A stretch of DNA of 64,000 nt from Aestuariivivens sediminicola (GTDB lineage: Bacteria; Bacteroidota; Bacteroidia; Flavobacteriales; Flavobacteriaceae), in the NCBI RefSeq assembly GCF_022662015.1, contig NZ_JAKMCM010000002.1, positions 434,001 through 498,000 of the forward strand, written 5' to 3'. Each line of letters starts with the position of its first letter. The stretch's first letter is position 1. Below the pieces are notes generated by a model. That model ran no database searches. It was not told where the DNA came from and was given only the letters and a program-made list of their open reading frames with translations. The position numbers were made by a program, and so were the translations under genes. Shown one piece after another: positions 29,540 through 39,467 of this stretch.

Positions 29540-30331
29540 GTGAAAAAGAGTGTGTTTCATATTCGAAAAATGGATTGTCCTTCGGAGGAGAACCTCATCC
29601 GCATGCAGCTTGACAAGCATGAATCCATTGTGAAATTGGACTTCAACATCGAAGACAGGAAGCTCACGGTGTACCATAAGGAAGATGACCAGGACATTTT
29701 GAAGTCATTGGATGCCTTACTGCTCGATACGACGCTCTTGAAGACGGTAACTACTGCGGAAAGGATTCAAAGCGATGCAACCATTCAGTCCAAGTTGTTG
29801 TGGCAGGTATTAATTATCAATTTTGTATTCTTTATTCTGGAAATGACTTTTGGTCTTGTGTCCGGATCAATGGGACTGGTGGCGGATAGTTTAGACATGT
29901 TATCCGATGCATTTGTCTACGGATTGAGTTTGCTGGCTGTTGGAGCCACAGTCGTAAAAAAGAAGAAAATAGCCGGATTCAGCGGATACGTTCAAATGCT
30001 CTTGGCAATCATCGGTGTTTTTGAGGTCTTTAGACGTTATTTCTTTGAAGAGGACATACCTGACTTTGTATTGATGATTGTTATTTCTGCTTTTGCGTTG
30101 GTTGCCAATGGCGTCTGCCTGTACTTACTTCAGAAATCAAAATCTAACGAAGCTCACATGAAGGCCAGTATGATTTTCACCAGTAATGACATCATTATTA
30201 ATACTGGGGTAATCGTTGCAGGCGTCCTCGTAAGTATATTGGAAGACCGCTTGCCTGATTTGATTATTGGTTTGATTGTCTTTGTTGTAGTTATAAGAGG
30301 AGCTTTGAGAATACTGAGATTGGCAAAATAA
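29540..30331 (+). CDS. cation diffusion facilitator with N-terminal HMA-like domain
   Basis: Starts at GTG 29540. An exact TAATTTTG -7 box (29527-29534) ends five bases earlier, which supports this start and a leaderless mRNA. The 263-residue protein has an N-terminal ferredoxin-like domain with a single cysteine in KMDCPSEENL (about residues 10-19), then a CDF membrane domain: TM2 carries ADSLDMLSDA and TM5 carries SNDIIINTGVI, the metal-site helices. CDF proteins exchange protons for Zn, Co, Fe or Mn; the metal here is not known. The usual C-terminal cytoplasmic domain is missing, so the protein is short for the family and the N-terminal domain may replace it. Confidence 0.88.
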   Translation: MKKSVFHIRKMDCPSEENLIRMQLDKHESIVKLDFNIEDRKLTVYHKEDDQDILKSLDALLLDTTLLKTVTTAERIQSDATIQSKLLWQVLIINFVFFILEMTFGLVSGSMGLVADSLDMLSDAFVYGLSLLAVGATVVKKKKIAGFSGYVQMLLAIIGVFEVFRRYFFEEDIPDFVLMIVISAFALVANGVCLYLLQKSKSNEAHMKASMIFTSNDIIINTGVIVAGVLVSILEDRLPDLIIGLIVFVVVIRGALRILRLAK

Positions 30332-30661
30332 ATCTACGGTATATTGGTTACAGAAGATACCGTAATGTGAGGATTTTAAAGGGTTCAGGCGCAATGAACT
30401 ATACACGTTGTTCTGCTTTCGTTATTTCTTCATGTATTAATCCAACTACTTTTTTACTCAAATCTTTTATTCCTTTAAACTAATTTAGTTGAAAATTCAT
30501 TGACTATAAGTAGTCCCAACTTTGTGAAAATAATGGAGGTTAAACGGAATAGTGCAAATACCATCAAAACCTACAACTCTGTTGTAAAAACTACAGAAGG
30601 GTATTTAAACACACCTTTAGTCCGTGTTCCCCAACCCCGGCAACAGCACACCTACACATAT
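30332..30661. other. 330-base gap without a convincing gene
   Basis: AT-rich DNA between convergent genes. On the minus strand about 30408-30485 encodes a 25-residue stretch that reads like a protein end (GIKDLSKKVVGLIHEEITKA, then a stop) but has an in-frame stop just upstream and no start. It may be the remnant of a lost gene. No promoter or terminator was recognised. Confidence 0.4.
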
Positions 30662-32821
30662 CTACTCCGATGGCTCGGCCAGGTATCGGTCGAAGTATTC
30701 TATTAGTTTACCAAAGAGGTAGCGATCGTAATTCCGCTCACGGCTCCATCCATGCGTCGCACCCGGTGCAAAAGCAAAGTCGAAGTTCTTACCCTGTTTA
30801 ATCAGTTCTTCAGCTAACATGGCCGTAGTCTTAAAGGGGACCACATGATCCTGCATGCCGTGGATGAACAGGAGTTTATCTTGCAGATTCGCGGCGTACT
30901 TGAGCGCTTTTCTTTCGAAGACCTCAGGGTGTGTCTGTGGGGTACGAACAATCGCAACATCGTCTGTGCCAAAGAACACTGGGTCCACAGCCGCAGCTGC
31001 AGCAATGCCTACCTGGAATAAGCCGGGCTTCTTCAACAACGAATAAACGGAGAGTGTGCCACCGTAACTGCTGCCCCAGATACCGATGCGATCGGGATCA
31101 ACATAATCCAGTGACTCCATGTAGGCAACCGCACTTGCATAATCCTCTATGTCCATGGTGGCAAATCCTAACAGGAACGATTCACGGAATGCGCGACCAT
31201 AACCGTCGCTGCCTCGCGAATCCACCTGCACAACAATATACCCCTTCCTGACCAGCAGTTGCTGTACGAGGCTGTAGTTACCAGCCCAGCGGTTCCTCGC
31301 TGTATTCGAATACACGGGCCCGAACAGCACCGGATACTTCTTGCCGGGCTGCATGTTGGTAGGTTTCAGAATCCGGGCATGCAGCGTGTAGTCATCTACA
31401 AGACTGGGGAAACTGACGTATTCGGCACCCACCCAGGTTCGTTCAGTGAAGGCGGGTAATGGCGAATGGGTTACTCGCTTAGCGGCACCACCCTTGCTGC
31501 TTACTACGTAAAGCTCAGGCGGTGATGTGTCGTTACTATGCATGAACACCAGGTTCTGGCCATCCGGTGAAGGATAGCCAACGTTTCGGCCGGCAAAACG
31601 CGTCACCTGCTCAGGTTCGCCTCCGGACATATTCAAGCGATACACATGTCGTTCGTATGGATTAACACCATTGCCTTCATAAAACAGTGTATTACCAGTA
31701 ATCCTTGGGGCGGACAGCACATCATAGGAAGGATCTGTCAGGAGTTGTGGACTACGCTTAGACGTTGAGGGATCGATCGTATAAAGCCCGTACCGATCAC
31801 CCATATCGCTTAAGAAAACGACCTTCTTTCCATCTGGATGCCAGTTAGATCCAAACGATGTGTACATACGGCGCTCTCGGACACCGCTCCAAATCTCGCG
31901 TGGTTGGTTTTCTCCAGGTGTAACAACGAACAATTTACGTTCAACCGCATTGTCGGATGCGATATCAACCAGCAGAGCACCTTTTGGTGACCAGTTAAAG
32001 TCGATGATCTGGTTGGCGCCAGGGTCTGGTAAATCAAGGTACACCATGTTACCGTTTTCTACATCGAGCAGGCCAACCTTACGAATCTCGTTTGGATCGC
32101 CCGGGTAACTTCTGCGTACTTCGTTGGGATTGGTTTCGGCAGCGAGGTAATTCGGGAATGGCACCTTTCGCATCTCACGTCTGTCAACGGAGTGAAATGC
32201 AATTGTATTGCCATCTGGGGACCACTTGTAGGTTGGCCCACTCCAGATGCCTGGACCGATTTCACGTTCCGGTCGGCTGTAATGCCCCTTTCCTAAGTTC
32301 GAGAGACTTGCAATACCAATCTTGGTGAGCCGGCGATTTTGTTTGGTAGTGAAGTCAGCAAGCCACAGATCACCGTTGCTTATATATGCCAAATGATTGC
32401 CCCCTGGTGATATCGACAGGTTATGTGCACCTGTCTCAACAGTCATCAATTCGAGGTCTTCTCCTTGACTCAGCGTTGTCTGCCAAAGTGTGTTAGCTCT
32501 AAGGCTGATGATCGTATTTGCATCAGCCCAGACCATATTGCGCACTGACGGGGATGACATATTGGAAATGAGGCGCACGTCCTTCCCATCGCTTGTGGAT
32601 ACCCAGAGTGCGTGCCCAGGATTTCCTGGTTCATTCCAGGAAAAGGCAAAGTGGTCGCTGTTCGGCGCCCATACAGGCGGTGACGGAATTGTTCCTGTCA
32701 GTTTTGGCGTTGCGAATAGGTCATCAAGGGTGAGATCATTCTCCTGCGCTTTGATGGTTAAGGTCATCGCCATCAGTAGGCCTGTTATCAACCATGTTTG
32801 CCAAAAAGAGATATTTTTCAT
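30662..32821 (-). CDS. S9 family serine peptidase (DPP IV / prolyl oligopeptidase type)
   Basis: A 719-residue exported enzyme: signal peptide (ending IKAQE), an N-terminal beta-propeller (about 40-440, with blades such as NLSISPGGNHLAYIS and YKWSPDGNTIAFHS), then an alpha/beta-hydrolase domain. The nucleophile is Ser585 in GSSYGG (583-588), with Asp658 in HGMQDHVVP and His690 in ATHGWSRE completing the triad. It should release dipeptides or short peptides in the periplasm. The coding sequence is about 45-50% GC in sampled stretches, above the flanking accessory genes. It lies 31 bases downstream of the DUF885-like gene and is probably co-transcribed with it. Confidence 0.93.
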   Translation of the reverse strand: MKNISFWQTWLITGLLMAMTLTIKAQENDLTLDDLFATPKLTGTIPSPPVWAPNSDHFAFSWNEPGNPGHALWVSTSDGKDVRLISNMSSPSVRNMVWADANTIISLRANTLWQTTLSQGEDLELMTVETGAHNLSISPGGNHLAYISNGDLWLADFTTKQNRRLTKIGIASLSNLGKGHYSRPEREIGPGIWSGPTYKWSPDGNTIAFHSVDRREMRKVPFPNYLAAETNPNEVRRSYPGDPNEIRKVGLLDVENGNMVYLDLPDPGANQIIDFNWSPKGALLVDIASDNAVERKLFVVTPGENQPREIWSGVRERRMYTSFGSNWHPDGKKVVFLSDMGDRYGLYTIDPSTSKRSPQLLTDPSYDVLSAPRITGNTLFYEGNGVNPYERHVYRLNMSGGEPEQVTRFAGRNVGYPSPDGQNLVFMHSNDTSPPELYVVSSKGGAAKRVTHSPLPAFTERTWVGAEYVSFPSLVDDYTLHARILKPTNMQPGKKYPVLFGPVYSNTARNRWAGNYSLVQQLLVRKGYIVVQVDSRGSDGYGRAFRESFLLGFATMDIEDYASAVAYMESLDYVDPDRIGIWGSSYGGTLSVYSLLKKPGLFQVGIAAAAAVDPVFFGTDDVAIVRTPQTHPEVFERKALKYAANLQDKLLFIHGMQDHVVPFKTTAMLAEELIKQGKNFDFAFAPGATHGWSRERNYDRYLFGKLIEYFDRYLAEPSE

Positions 32822-32852
32822 GTGATTGTATTAATAATTGTCTAACATTGAC

Positions 32853-34520
32853 TCACTTCATCATGATCATGTGATCTGAATTACCGGTCATTTCCCATTG
32901 GGTCAATGCTACAGGGATATTGCCAATGCGATTGATGCTATCAAAGAAATCACTGAGTTCGAATGCCTCTCCATTTAGCTCTTTCCTAAGAGCATATTCT
33001 GCCATGGCGGCTTCCAGCAAGTACTTACCCGTGATATAGCTTGTGCCATAACCCGGCTGTCTTAAATACAAGTGCTGCTCAAATAGCAATAGCTCTTTTT
33101 CAGTTTTCATCCAACCTCGAGGCGTATATTCAGAATGTATGCCACCGGCCTCTTCCATGGTCATTTCATTGGCGTGCGCATAGAGAGAACCTAATCCTCT
33201 GGCAGCCCTTTGTGCGATCATGATGTAGACGATTTCACGGACTCTGGGGTCATCATCATATAAGCCGGCATCCATAAACATTTCTTCCACTGCAGTGGCA
33301 GTACCCTCATTTCGAGAATCGAAGATGTTGTACAACAGTGGTCCTTTTCTGATCTCACTTGGGTTAGGCTCATTGTCCATTCTGGCCAGTTCAAACCAAT
33401 GATAAAAGTGAGAGAAGAGTGGGCGAGGGTCATAATGAGAAGTGATATAGAAGAAGTTTCTCTTTTCCTCCGGAATAAAAGTACCCAAGTGCTCTCTTAA
33501 GGCAGGGTCGAAATAATCCTTCACCGTTAGTATATCCTCATTTTCTAAGAAGCTGATCAAACTCTTGGCTGCGCGATCGGCAAGGGCATCATAACGCTCT
33601 GGTGAATCTACGGCTATCAGTTCGGGGAGATCACGATTGCGATGTTCTTCCAATTTCAAAGCCGACCATGCACGAGCAACTTCTCTTTTTAGGATCATCA
33701 CTTCATCTTCCCAAGTAAACGGAACCAAATGCACATTTTGCAAATACCAAGTGTAGTTACTCTTGCCTATACCTGAAGGACCTGTTTTCTTATCTGATTC
33801 TGCTTCCAGCCATTCTGCCAATTGATTTGTAGACGTTTGGGCTTTTTCAATAGCGGACATAAGGTCTTCATCAGCACGCACACCTGCAGCACTTTTCATG
33901 TCCTCGAGTACTTCAGATTGCTCCTTGATATCTCTGATACCCGCGATCCAGAGGTCTCTTGCATTGCCTGTAAGATTGGTTTTGGCCTGTGTGTTCAATG
34001 ATGGGATTACAGCCAGATCATTGAGCATTCTTTCACGTTCTGCATTGCTCAGCGGAAATTCATAGGTCCACAATTCCAGGGTACCATGATTAGTGGGGCC
34101 TTCATGCGCTGGCACATCACTCTTGTAGGTCCATATGGTCTTGTAGAAAGCAGGGTCGCGTTCCCATGGCTTCAATACGCGATAGTTAAAATCAAAACCG
34201 TTCATCTCTGCCCAGACGACCATCCAATCCACTTTATTGGGGATAGACCAGTCAGTAGTGTCAATTGCAGCATGGCGTGCTCTTAATTGATCAAAAGCCG
34301 ACATGCGCTGAGTGAAAGTGGCTTTCCGATAATCGGGTGCGCCTTCAAGTTTTGGAGGCATTTCGAAGGTTCTCCATTCTTTAAATAAAGCAACTAAATC
34401 CTGATAGTCTTTGGAAGTAAGGGTTTCAGTTTTGGTTTTACTGGTCCTTTCTTTCTTATCCGTTTGACAGCTAAAAAAGAGCATTAATAAAAGAGGAAGA
34501 ATGACGGTAGTAGTTCTCAT
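32853..34520 (-). CDS. DUF885-like lipoprotein (putative metallopeptidase fold)
   Basis: A 555-residue lipoprotein (lipobox FFSC, Cys18). The helical body matches DUF885-type proteins: a central region [14 protein letters not shown], and [16 protein letters not shown] near residue 400, in the position of the family motif EGWAxYxE. In active DUF885 peptidases an HExxPGH zinc motif precedes that motif; here the corresponding stretch is [11 protein letters not shown], which lacks it, so zinc peptidase activity is doubtful. It forms a two-gene unit with the S9 peptidase. The family call is moderate and the substrate unknown. Confidence 0.7.
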   Translation of the reverse strand: MRTTTVILPLLLMLFFSCQTDKKERTSKTKTETLTSKDYQDLVALFKEWRTFEMPPKLEGAPDYRKATFTQRMSAFDQLRARHAAIDTTDWSIPNKVDWMVVWAEMNGFDFNYRVLKPWERDPAFYKTIWTYKSDVPAHEGPTNHGTLELWTYEFPLSNAERERMLNDLAVIPSLNTQAKTNLTGNARDLWIAGIRDIKEQSEVLEDMKSAAGVRADEDLMSAIEKAQTSTNQLAEWLEAESDKKTGPSGIGKSNYTWYLQNVHLVPFTWEDEVMILKREVARAWSALKLEEHRNRDLPELIAVDSPERYDALADRAAKSLISFLENEDILTVKDYFDPALREHLGTFIPEEKRNFFYITSHYDPRPLFSHFYHWFELARMDNEPNPSEIRKGPLLYNIFDSRNEGTATAVEEMFMDAGLYDDDPRVREIVYIMIAQRAARGLGSLYAHANEMTMEEAGGIHSEYTPRGWMKTEKELLLFEQHLYLRQPGYGTSYITGKYLLEAAMAEYALRKELNGEAFELSDFFDSINRIGNIPVALTQWEMTGNSDHMIMMK

Positions 34521-34571
34521 ATGTTGATGGTATTTTTTCTTATTTTGGTCACAATGAAGGGTAACGGTTTA

Positions 34572-34616
34572 GTATATGAAGCGTAGCGACCGAGTGGGAG
34601 CTATGATTTCATATAC
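34572..34616. repeat. imperfect inverted repeat resembling an integron attC-like site
   Basis: Arms GTATATGAA (34572-34580) and TTCATATAC (34608-34616) enclose 27 bases; read on the minus strand the left flank is CACAACACC and the right flank is CCGTTACCC. It lies between two unrelated minus-strand genes. The layout resembles cassette recombination sites seen in Bacteroidota, but the outer core sites are poor matches and no integrase is present. Confidence 0.3.
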
Positions 34617-34631
34617 GGTGTTGTGTTTAGT

Positions 34632-36047
34632 TTACCATTTGTATTTATTTACTCCACCAGTATCATCATTGGTATCATCAAAAAGATAGTCCAACAATTC
34701 AAAGAAATTATCAACTTGATCATTTCCTTTAATCGCACCATTAATACACCAATCATATTGCCCAAACGAATCTTGACCGGAGGATTTATCGTCAGGATGA
34801 TACCACCCGCAATGGCTCCAGAATGAATTCTTTGTCTGCGAATATGTCTTGGTTCCTTGAGGGATAATTTGATAAACTCCGCTTTTTCCATTAGTGAAAT
34901 TTTCGGTTTCAGGTAAAAAACCATGACCATAATATGAATCAATCACAAGTTCATTGATTAATTCACAAACATCTTTTGCCTTATTTTGGGTGTTAGAGGA
35001 GAATGATCCATTTGTGGCAATTTGACTCCAAAAGTGATATGCATCAATATATGGAAATGTCAGTTGTGCTATTTCTAAATTATTTGATGTGTTATGGTAA
35101 TACCCTAAAGTGTTTTCGATAATATTATTGATAATTGCCTTTTCTTCATTGACTAAAGACCTTGAAGCTTCATCAATTATTAATTTCAATTCATTTATTT
35201 TTGAATTATCAAATACCCCCCAAGATGCCCATTGCTGGTTTTCATATATTTCTTCGAAAATCATTTTCGAAAAAGCTAAAGGTGTCATCTGATTGGGGTT
35301 TAATATGTTTTTTGATTCCACATCCGGAGACCTTGAATGAAGTTCAAGATCATTACTGGAATTAGTTACTAATCTTTCAAGTATTTGGTCATATTCCCAA
35401 GCACCAGAAAGAGGAGAAGAAGCAATGACATAATCTGCTGAAAAAGAGTTGTTCTCCGGCCTCCATTGGTATAAATTCTCCAACCCTGCCATTGAACAAA
35501 CGTCCAAACCGAGAATGTCAACTGATTCATTTTTGCTCAACACCTTGGTTACTTCTGCAGGATAAAGTCGATCTCTATCTCCACTCTCGGCATCAGGACA
35601 CATCCCAACTCCATTTCCATGAGACCTTAATACCAGGAGATAATGTTGTGCAGGGTAGTATTTTTTGCAATATTGTATGAATTTTTTCAATATCAAAGCG
35701 TCTGCCATATTTGCCTCATACGATCCCATAGCGTCAATTTCAGGAAGAAATTCTTTGCCGTCCAGTCGATTGTAAGAATTATGCTCGATTTGATACAATC
35801 TAGTATCGGTAAAGTTTCCATCTAAGGTTATAGAGTCTTCTGAAAAACCTTCAACTCTGTCAATAAGCAATACTAAATTGTAGTCCATGGATTTTTTACC
35901 TTTTTTCATTTCAGCAATATCACTTAATAAGTCAGATTCTGAAGAATTAGAGCCCACTGCATAATATATGATGGTCCACTTCTTGAGGCTTTGAGAAAAA
36001 GATATGCTGATAAAAAAAGTTAGCAGAATGGTTAAAGTATATTTCAT
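34632..36047 (-). CDS. clostripain-family (C11) cysteine protease, secreted
   Basis: The ATG at 36047 is chosen over an in-frame GTG at 36065 because it gives a clean signal peptide (MKYTLTILLTFFISISFSQ). The product is 471 residues. The caspase-like catalytic dyad is His143 in LRSHGNGVG and Cys184 in LGLDVCSMA. These follow the C11 pattern KWTIIYYAVGSN...NLVLLIDR. C11 proteases cleave after Arg or Lys and often self-activate. The C-terminal third (about 330-471) is less conserved, and no type IX sorting domain is seen. It stands alone between the attC-like repeat and a 331-base gap. Confidence 0.85.
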   Translation of the reverse strand: MKYTLTILLTFFISISFSQSLKKWTIIYYAVGSNSSESDLLSDIAEMKKGKKSMDYNLVLLIDRVEGFSEDSITLDGNFTDTRLYQIEHNSYNRLDGKEFLPEIDAMGSYEANMADALILKKFIQYCKKYYPAQHYLLVLRSHGNGVGMCPDAESGDRDRLYPAEVTKVLSKNESVDILGLDVCSMAGLENLYQWRPENNSFSADYVIASSPLSGAWEYDQILERLVTNSSNDLELHSRSPDVESKNILNPNQMTPLAFSKMIFEEIYENQQWASWGVFDNSKINELKLIIDEASRSLVNEEKAIINNIIENTLGYYHNTSNNLEIAQLTFPYIDAYHFWSQIATNGSFSSNTQNKAKDVCELINELVIDSYYGHGFLPETENFTNGKSGVYQIIPQGTKTYSQTKNSFWSHCGWYHPDDKSSGQDSFGQYDWCINGAIKGNDQVDNFFELLDYLFDDTNDDTGGVNKYKW

Positions 36048-36378
36048 GTTATAATAATTAAACACAACAGTTGTATAAACACAATTGTATTTATATCTAT
36101 TATATTTATTCTACAATATAAGTATTTTTCTTACATTCAGAGATTAATAAAATAGCATTAATTGCAAATGACTACCCACACAACATATTATAACACAGGT
36201 CTCATTTTATGAGGTGTTTTACCATGACATATTCTAATGAGTGATAGTCGGTATTCCCAGTGTTAGGGAACTTTTGTTAGACCGTTTCTTAATAGGTATT
36301 CTAAAAATTGAAATCTCATAACCATTTTCAAAGGGATGAGAGCAAAGGCCATTGCTTATAGTCTTGATTAACGGTAGT
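36048..36378. other. 331-base AT-rich gap
   Basis: Upstream region of the clostripain gene (its promoter should lie near 36055-36120) and downstream region of the amidohydrolase. No gene, strong hairpin or consensus promoter was recognised. Confidence 0.5.
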
Positions 36379-37812
36379 TTATTTTTCAATAATTAAGTTT
36401 TCTAAATACCTAAGCGCCGAGGCTATGAGATTCTTCCGGTGCTTTGCCTTTTCATTATAAGATTCCAAAGTCTCTCTATCTAATTTCCGCCCTCTTACGA
36501 AAACGCAGGTCGGATTTTCAAGTGATGACAACGCCAAAAGAGGGTTTTCATCAACTAATAATAAATTAGCGATTTTACCCACCTCAACAGTTCCCATAGA
36601 ATTCATAATGGCATGTGTTTTAGAAGCATTCACAGTGGCCGTTCTCAGTACTTCATAGTTGGAAAGACCTGCCTCTTTGTAAAATTTAAGCTCTTTATGT
36701 ATTGAAAATCCAGGAGTGGTAACACCAATACCAGCGTCCGTTCCACAAACTATATTGGCACCTGCTTCATGCAGTTTTTGTACAATTGTAATATGAAAAT
36801 CATGTTGATTCTTTATTCTACTGACTACAGTTGAATCGTTTTGTTTGGCATAAAACCAACGGTAAAATTGACTTTTACTGTCTGTTTTTTTAATTAGTGG
36901 ATTCATAAACTCCAGTGATTCCGAATCTAAAATGGAATCATCCATCATCATTTGGTAGATATTATTAAACCCCGTAATTGTGGGACAATAACTGGTGTGT
37001 TTGGACTGTGCAATGGAATCAATAATAGGTTGCAGTTTAATGGCCTCTAAATCAAACTGCAAAGGTTGTTGTACAATTTCTTCGGCATGTTCAATAGATT
37101 TGATTTGTGGATTTAAATGATATGAAAACGGCACTTTTTGAGAAGGATGAGCTACGATATCAATTTCGGAAATCTTGGCTTGTTCAATCACGGCATCAAA
37201 GATTTCTTTATCCAATCCGTAGTAAGTTTTGATTAAGTCGTAACCTCTGTCTTTATATGAAATCACCTTTTCTTTAGCCTCACTGGGATTGGTTAGATTC
37301 AAATTATCGTCACCTATGAATTCTCGACCAGTAAGCTTTGGGCTTGTGGTAAAAAACGCTGGAGAAAAAATATTGTCCTTAATTAGGTCTTCTTTAATTC
37401 TTAAATGCATCGGCATACCCCATAAATTTCTAACAGCCGTTACACCATTTGACAGATAAAGACCAAGTTCATATCTATCCCACACATGAACATGCATGTC
37501 GATAAGACCGGGTGTTAGATATTTGTTTTTTGCGTCGAATATTTCAATTCCCCTGACCTCGATAGTGTCTGCAATCTTTTCAATTATACCTTCTTTTATA
37601 TACACCATTTTATCGACTAAAACAGTGTCTTGATTCATCGGTATGATATTAACATGAGTAATTATATAAGAATTATTGGATGCCAGGTCATTCTTATCGA
37701 TTTTTAAGTAGTCAGATCCCGATGAATCAACCCATAATATAATAATTCCGCACAGTGTAAGCACTCCAATGAGCCCGAAGATAATTTTTAAAAGCCGTTT
37801 TAGTATTTTCAT
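36379..37812 (-). CDS. membrane-anchored amidohydrolase
   Basis: A 477-residue protein with one N-terminal membrane helix (about 7-27, LLKIIFGLIGVLTLCGIIILW). The TIM-barrel amidohydrolase body has the metal motif GLIDMHVHVWD (HxH), a second-metal histidine in IVAHPSQ, another in SIEHAEE, and the catalytic aspartate in CGTDAG. The C-terminus GTVEVGKIANLLLVDENPL is typical of the imidazolonepropionase-like group. Substrate unknown; related proteins act on cyclic amides or dipeptides such as prolidase substrates. It is divergent from the MORN/TonB-like gene at 38127, with 314 bases between. Confidence 0.85.
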   Translation of the reverse strand: MKILKRLLKIIFGLIGVLTLCGIIILWVDSSGSDYLKIDKNDLASNNSYIITHVNIIPMNQDTVLVDKMVYIKEGIIEKIADTIEVRGIEIFDAKNKYLTPGLIDMHVHVWDRYELGLYLSNGVTAVRNLWGMPMHLRIKEDLIKDNIFSPAFFTTSPKLTGREFIGDDNLNLTNPSEAKEKVISYKDRGYDLIKTYYGLDKEIFDAVIEQAKISEIDIVAHPSQKVPFSYHLNPQIKSIEHAEEIVQQPLQFDLEAIKLQPIIDSIAQSKHTSYCPTITGFNNIYQMMMDDSILDSESLEFMNPLIKKTDSKSQFYRWFYAKQNDSTVVSRIKNQHDFHITIVQKLHEAGANIVCGTDAGIGVTTPGFSIHKELKFYKEAGLSNYEVLRTATVNASKTHAIMNSMGTVEVGKIANLLLVDENPLLALSSLENPTCVFVRGRKLDRETLESYNEKAKHRKNLIASALRYLENLIIEK

Positions 37813-37955
37813 TTATCCGTACCGTCAACAAGTTTATAAACACACCAGTGCGTTTATTTTTACCAAATTTAAACCAAAAAATGTATTTACCTATTACGTT
37901 TTAAAGAGCACTCCTGCAAGTCAATAATTATAATAATGTTCCTTCTACAATTAGA

Positions 37956-37983
37956 GTGTAATCAGAAATGATTACGCTTTTTT
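37956..37983 (+). terminator. orphan terminator in a divergent intergenic region
   Basis: Stem GTGTAATCA/TGATTACGC (one G-U) with a GAAA loop and seven T's. No plus-strand gene lies immediately upstream: 37813-37955 is the upstream side of a minus-strand gene. It may end a small unannotated RNA. The rest of 37813-38126 is AT-rich with no other clear feature. Confidence 0.6.
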
Positions 37984-38126
37984 ATGTTGTAAATTCTTTG
38001 TTTTTACTGTGTGGAATTGTCGCAATAAAGACATATATTGTTAGAATAAAACACTTTGCGTGTTTTTGAACTAATACAGGTTTGCTGAAAACTGAACAGA
38101 GTAGGCTAAATTTAATCAAAACGAAA

Positions 38127-39149
38127 ATGAAAAACGTGATATTCTTATTAGCCCTCTTGATTTTTGCTTCTAATGGTTATTCTCAAAAACTGAAAACGTA
38201 CTACATCGATTTTAAAGGTGAAAAAACATCAAAATCAAACGCAAAATTTCAACGTACGGTGAGGTATCAAAATAATATTTGGAATGTCCGGGATTACTAT
38301 TTGAATGATTCATTATACCGAACGGGTAGCTTTACTGATAAAAAGCTTACACAAAAAACAGGAATACTTATGAGCTATTTCCCCAATGGTAAAGTGTCAC
38401 GGACTGTTGCATTTGAAAACAATCTTAAACATGGAGATGAAAAATATTATTTTATTACTGGTAATATCTCAAGATCAGCACATTATGAAAAGGGCGAAGC
38501 CACTGGGAAATGGATTTGGTATAACCAAGATGGTAGTATAGAAAATGAATTAGACAACATTAATCCACATAGCCTTAAAGATAATTATACTAAAGCCCAA
38601 TATCCCGGAGATAAAAAGGAACTAAATGAATATATTAAAAAAGTTGATTACAAATTAAGACAGGGGAACATGGTTTTTAATGGCAAGACAATTACAGGAT
38701 TTAAAATTAATAAAGAAGGTGATGTAACCGATATCGATATTATTGTAAATGGTACTAAACAAATGGATTCAGCTGTTATTGAACATCTCTATAATATGCC
38801 CAAATGGAAACCTGCAAAAGCGAACGGTAAATATGTGGCTTCATATCATGTGATACCCATAGCATTCGGTCAACAAAATAATACAATGTTAAGCGACAAA
38901 AATATCGGTAATGCCTTCTATAATAGCAGCTTGAAGGATTACAAAGAAGAGAAGTTTAATAAAGCAATTTTTAAGCTTTTAAGGGCCATTAATTATGATC
39001 ATATGGATGCGAAATATTATTTTTTATTGGGGCATTGCTATTTTCAACAGAAAAAACAGGATTTTGCATGCGAAAACTGGGCTATCGCAAATAGCCTTGA
39101 TGGTGGAGTATTAAAAAAGGAGATTAAGGATTTATGCAATCTGAAGTAA
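38127..39149 (+). CDS. secreted protein with MORN-like repeats, TonB-C-like domain and TPR
   Basis: The ATG at 38127 gives 340 residues starting with a signal peptide (MKNVIFLLALLIFASNGYSQ). The N-terminal part (about 60-170) holds three MORN-like repeats (GILMSYFPNGKVSRTVAF, HGDEKYYFITGNISRSAHY, GKWIWYNQDGS). A TonB C-terminal-like domain follows (about 195-255, GFKINKEGDVTDIDIIVNG ... WKPAKANGK), then a TPR-like helix pair (about 275-330). This combination occurs in Bacteroidota proteins of unknown role. It is related to the large MORN protein at 27180 and the small one at 39198. Confidence 0.78.
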   Translation: MKNVIFLLALLIFASNGYSQKLKTYYIDFKGEKTSKSNAKFQRTVRYQNNIWNVRDYYLNDSLYRTGSFTDKKLTQKTGILMSYFPNGKVSRTVAFENNLKHGDEKYYFITGNISRSAHYEKGEATGKWIWYNQDGSIENELDNINPHSLKDNYTKAQYPGDKKELNEYIKKVDYKLRQGNMVFNGKTITGFKINKEGDVTDIDIIVNGTKQMDSAVIEHLYNMPKWKPAKANGKYVASYHVIPIAFGQQNNTMLSDKNIGNAFYNSSLKDYKEEKFNKAIFKLLRAINYDHMDAKYYFLLGHCYFQQKKQDFACENWAIANSLDGGVLKKEIKDLCNLK

Positions 39150-39197
39150 TGATAAATACAATGGGCGATAGGTATACTATTTAGACCTTAAAATAAT

Positions 39198-39467
39198 ATG
39201 ATGAAACTGAGCACCGTTGCGTTAACCTCTTATGTATTAAGCCTGTTGTTCTTTGTAGTTGTATTCAATATCGGGAATACCCATAGTCAGGAGCAAGAAA
39301 ATGACCTATCGTTCAAAGATCTGGATAAGACGACGGATTTAATGGGAATAGAGGTGTATTTATATAACGGGAATCCTTTCAATGGAACAGCAAATTATAT
39401 TAACAGAAGGGGACGCATAACCGGTAAGATGAATTTCCTGGATGGACGAGGACAAGACCTGAAATAA
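39198..39467 (+). CDS. small secreted protein with a MORN-like tail
   Basis: 89 residues. A signal peptide/hydrophobic segment (about 8-27) is followed by DLMGIEVYLYNGNPFNGTANYINRRGRITGKMNF. The latter part resembles the first MORN-like repeat of the protein at 27180 (NDEPFSGVC...). It ends after one repeat, so it may be a truncated relic or a one-repeat version. It lies 48 bases downstream of the previous MORN-like gene, probably in the same transcript. Function unknown. Confidence 0.55.
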   Translation: MMKLSTVALTSYVLSLLFFVVVFNIGNTHSQEQENDLSFKDLDKTTDLMGIEVYLYNGNPFNGTANYINRRGRITGKMNFLDGRGQDLK

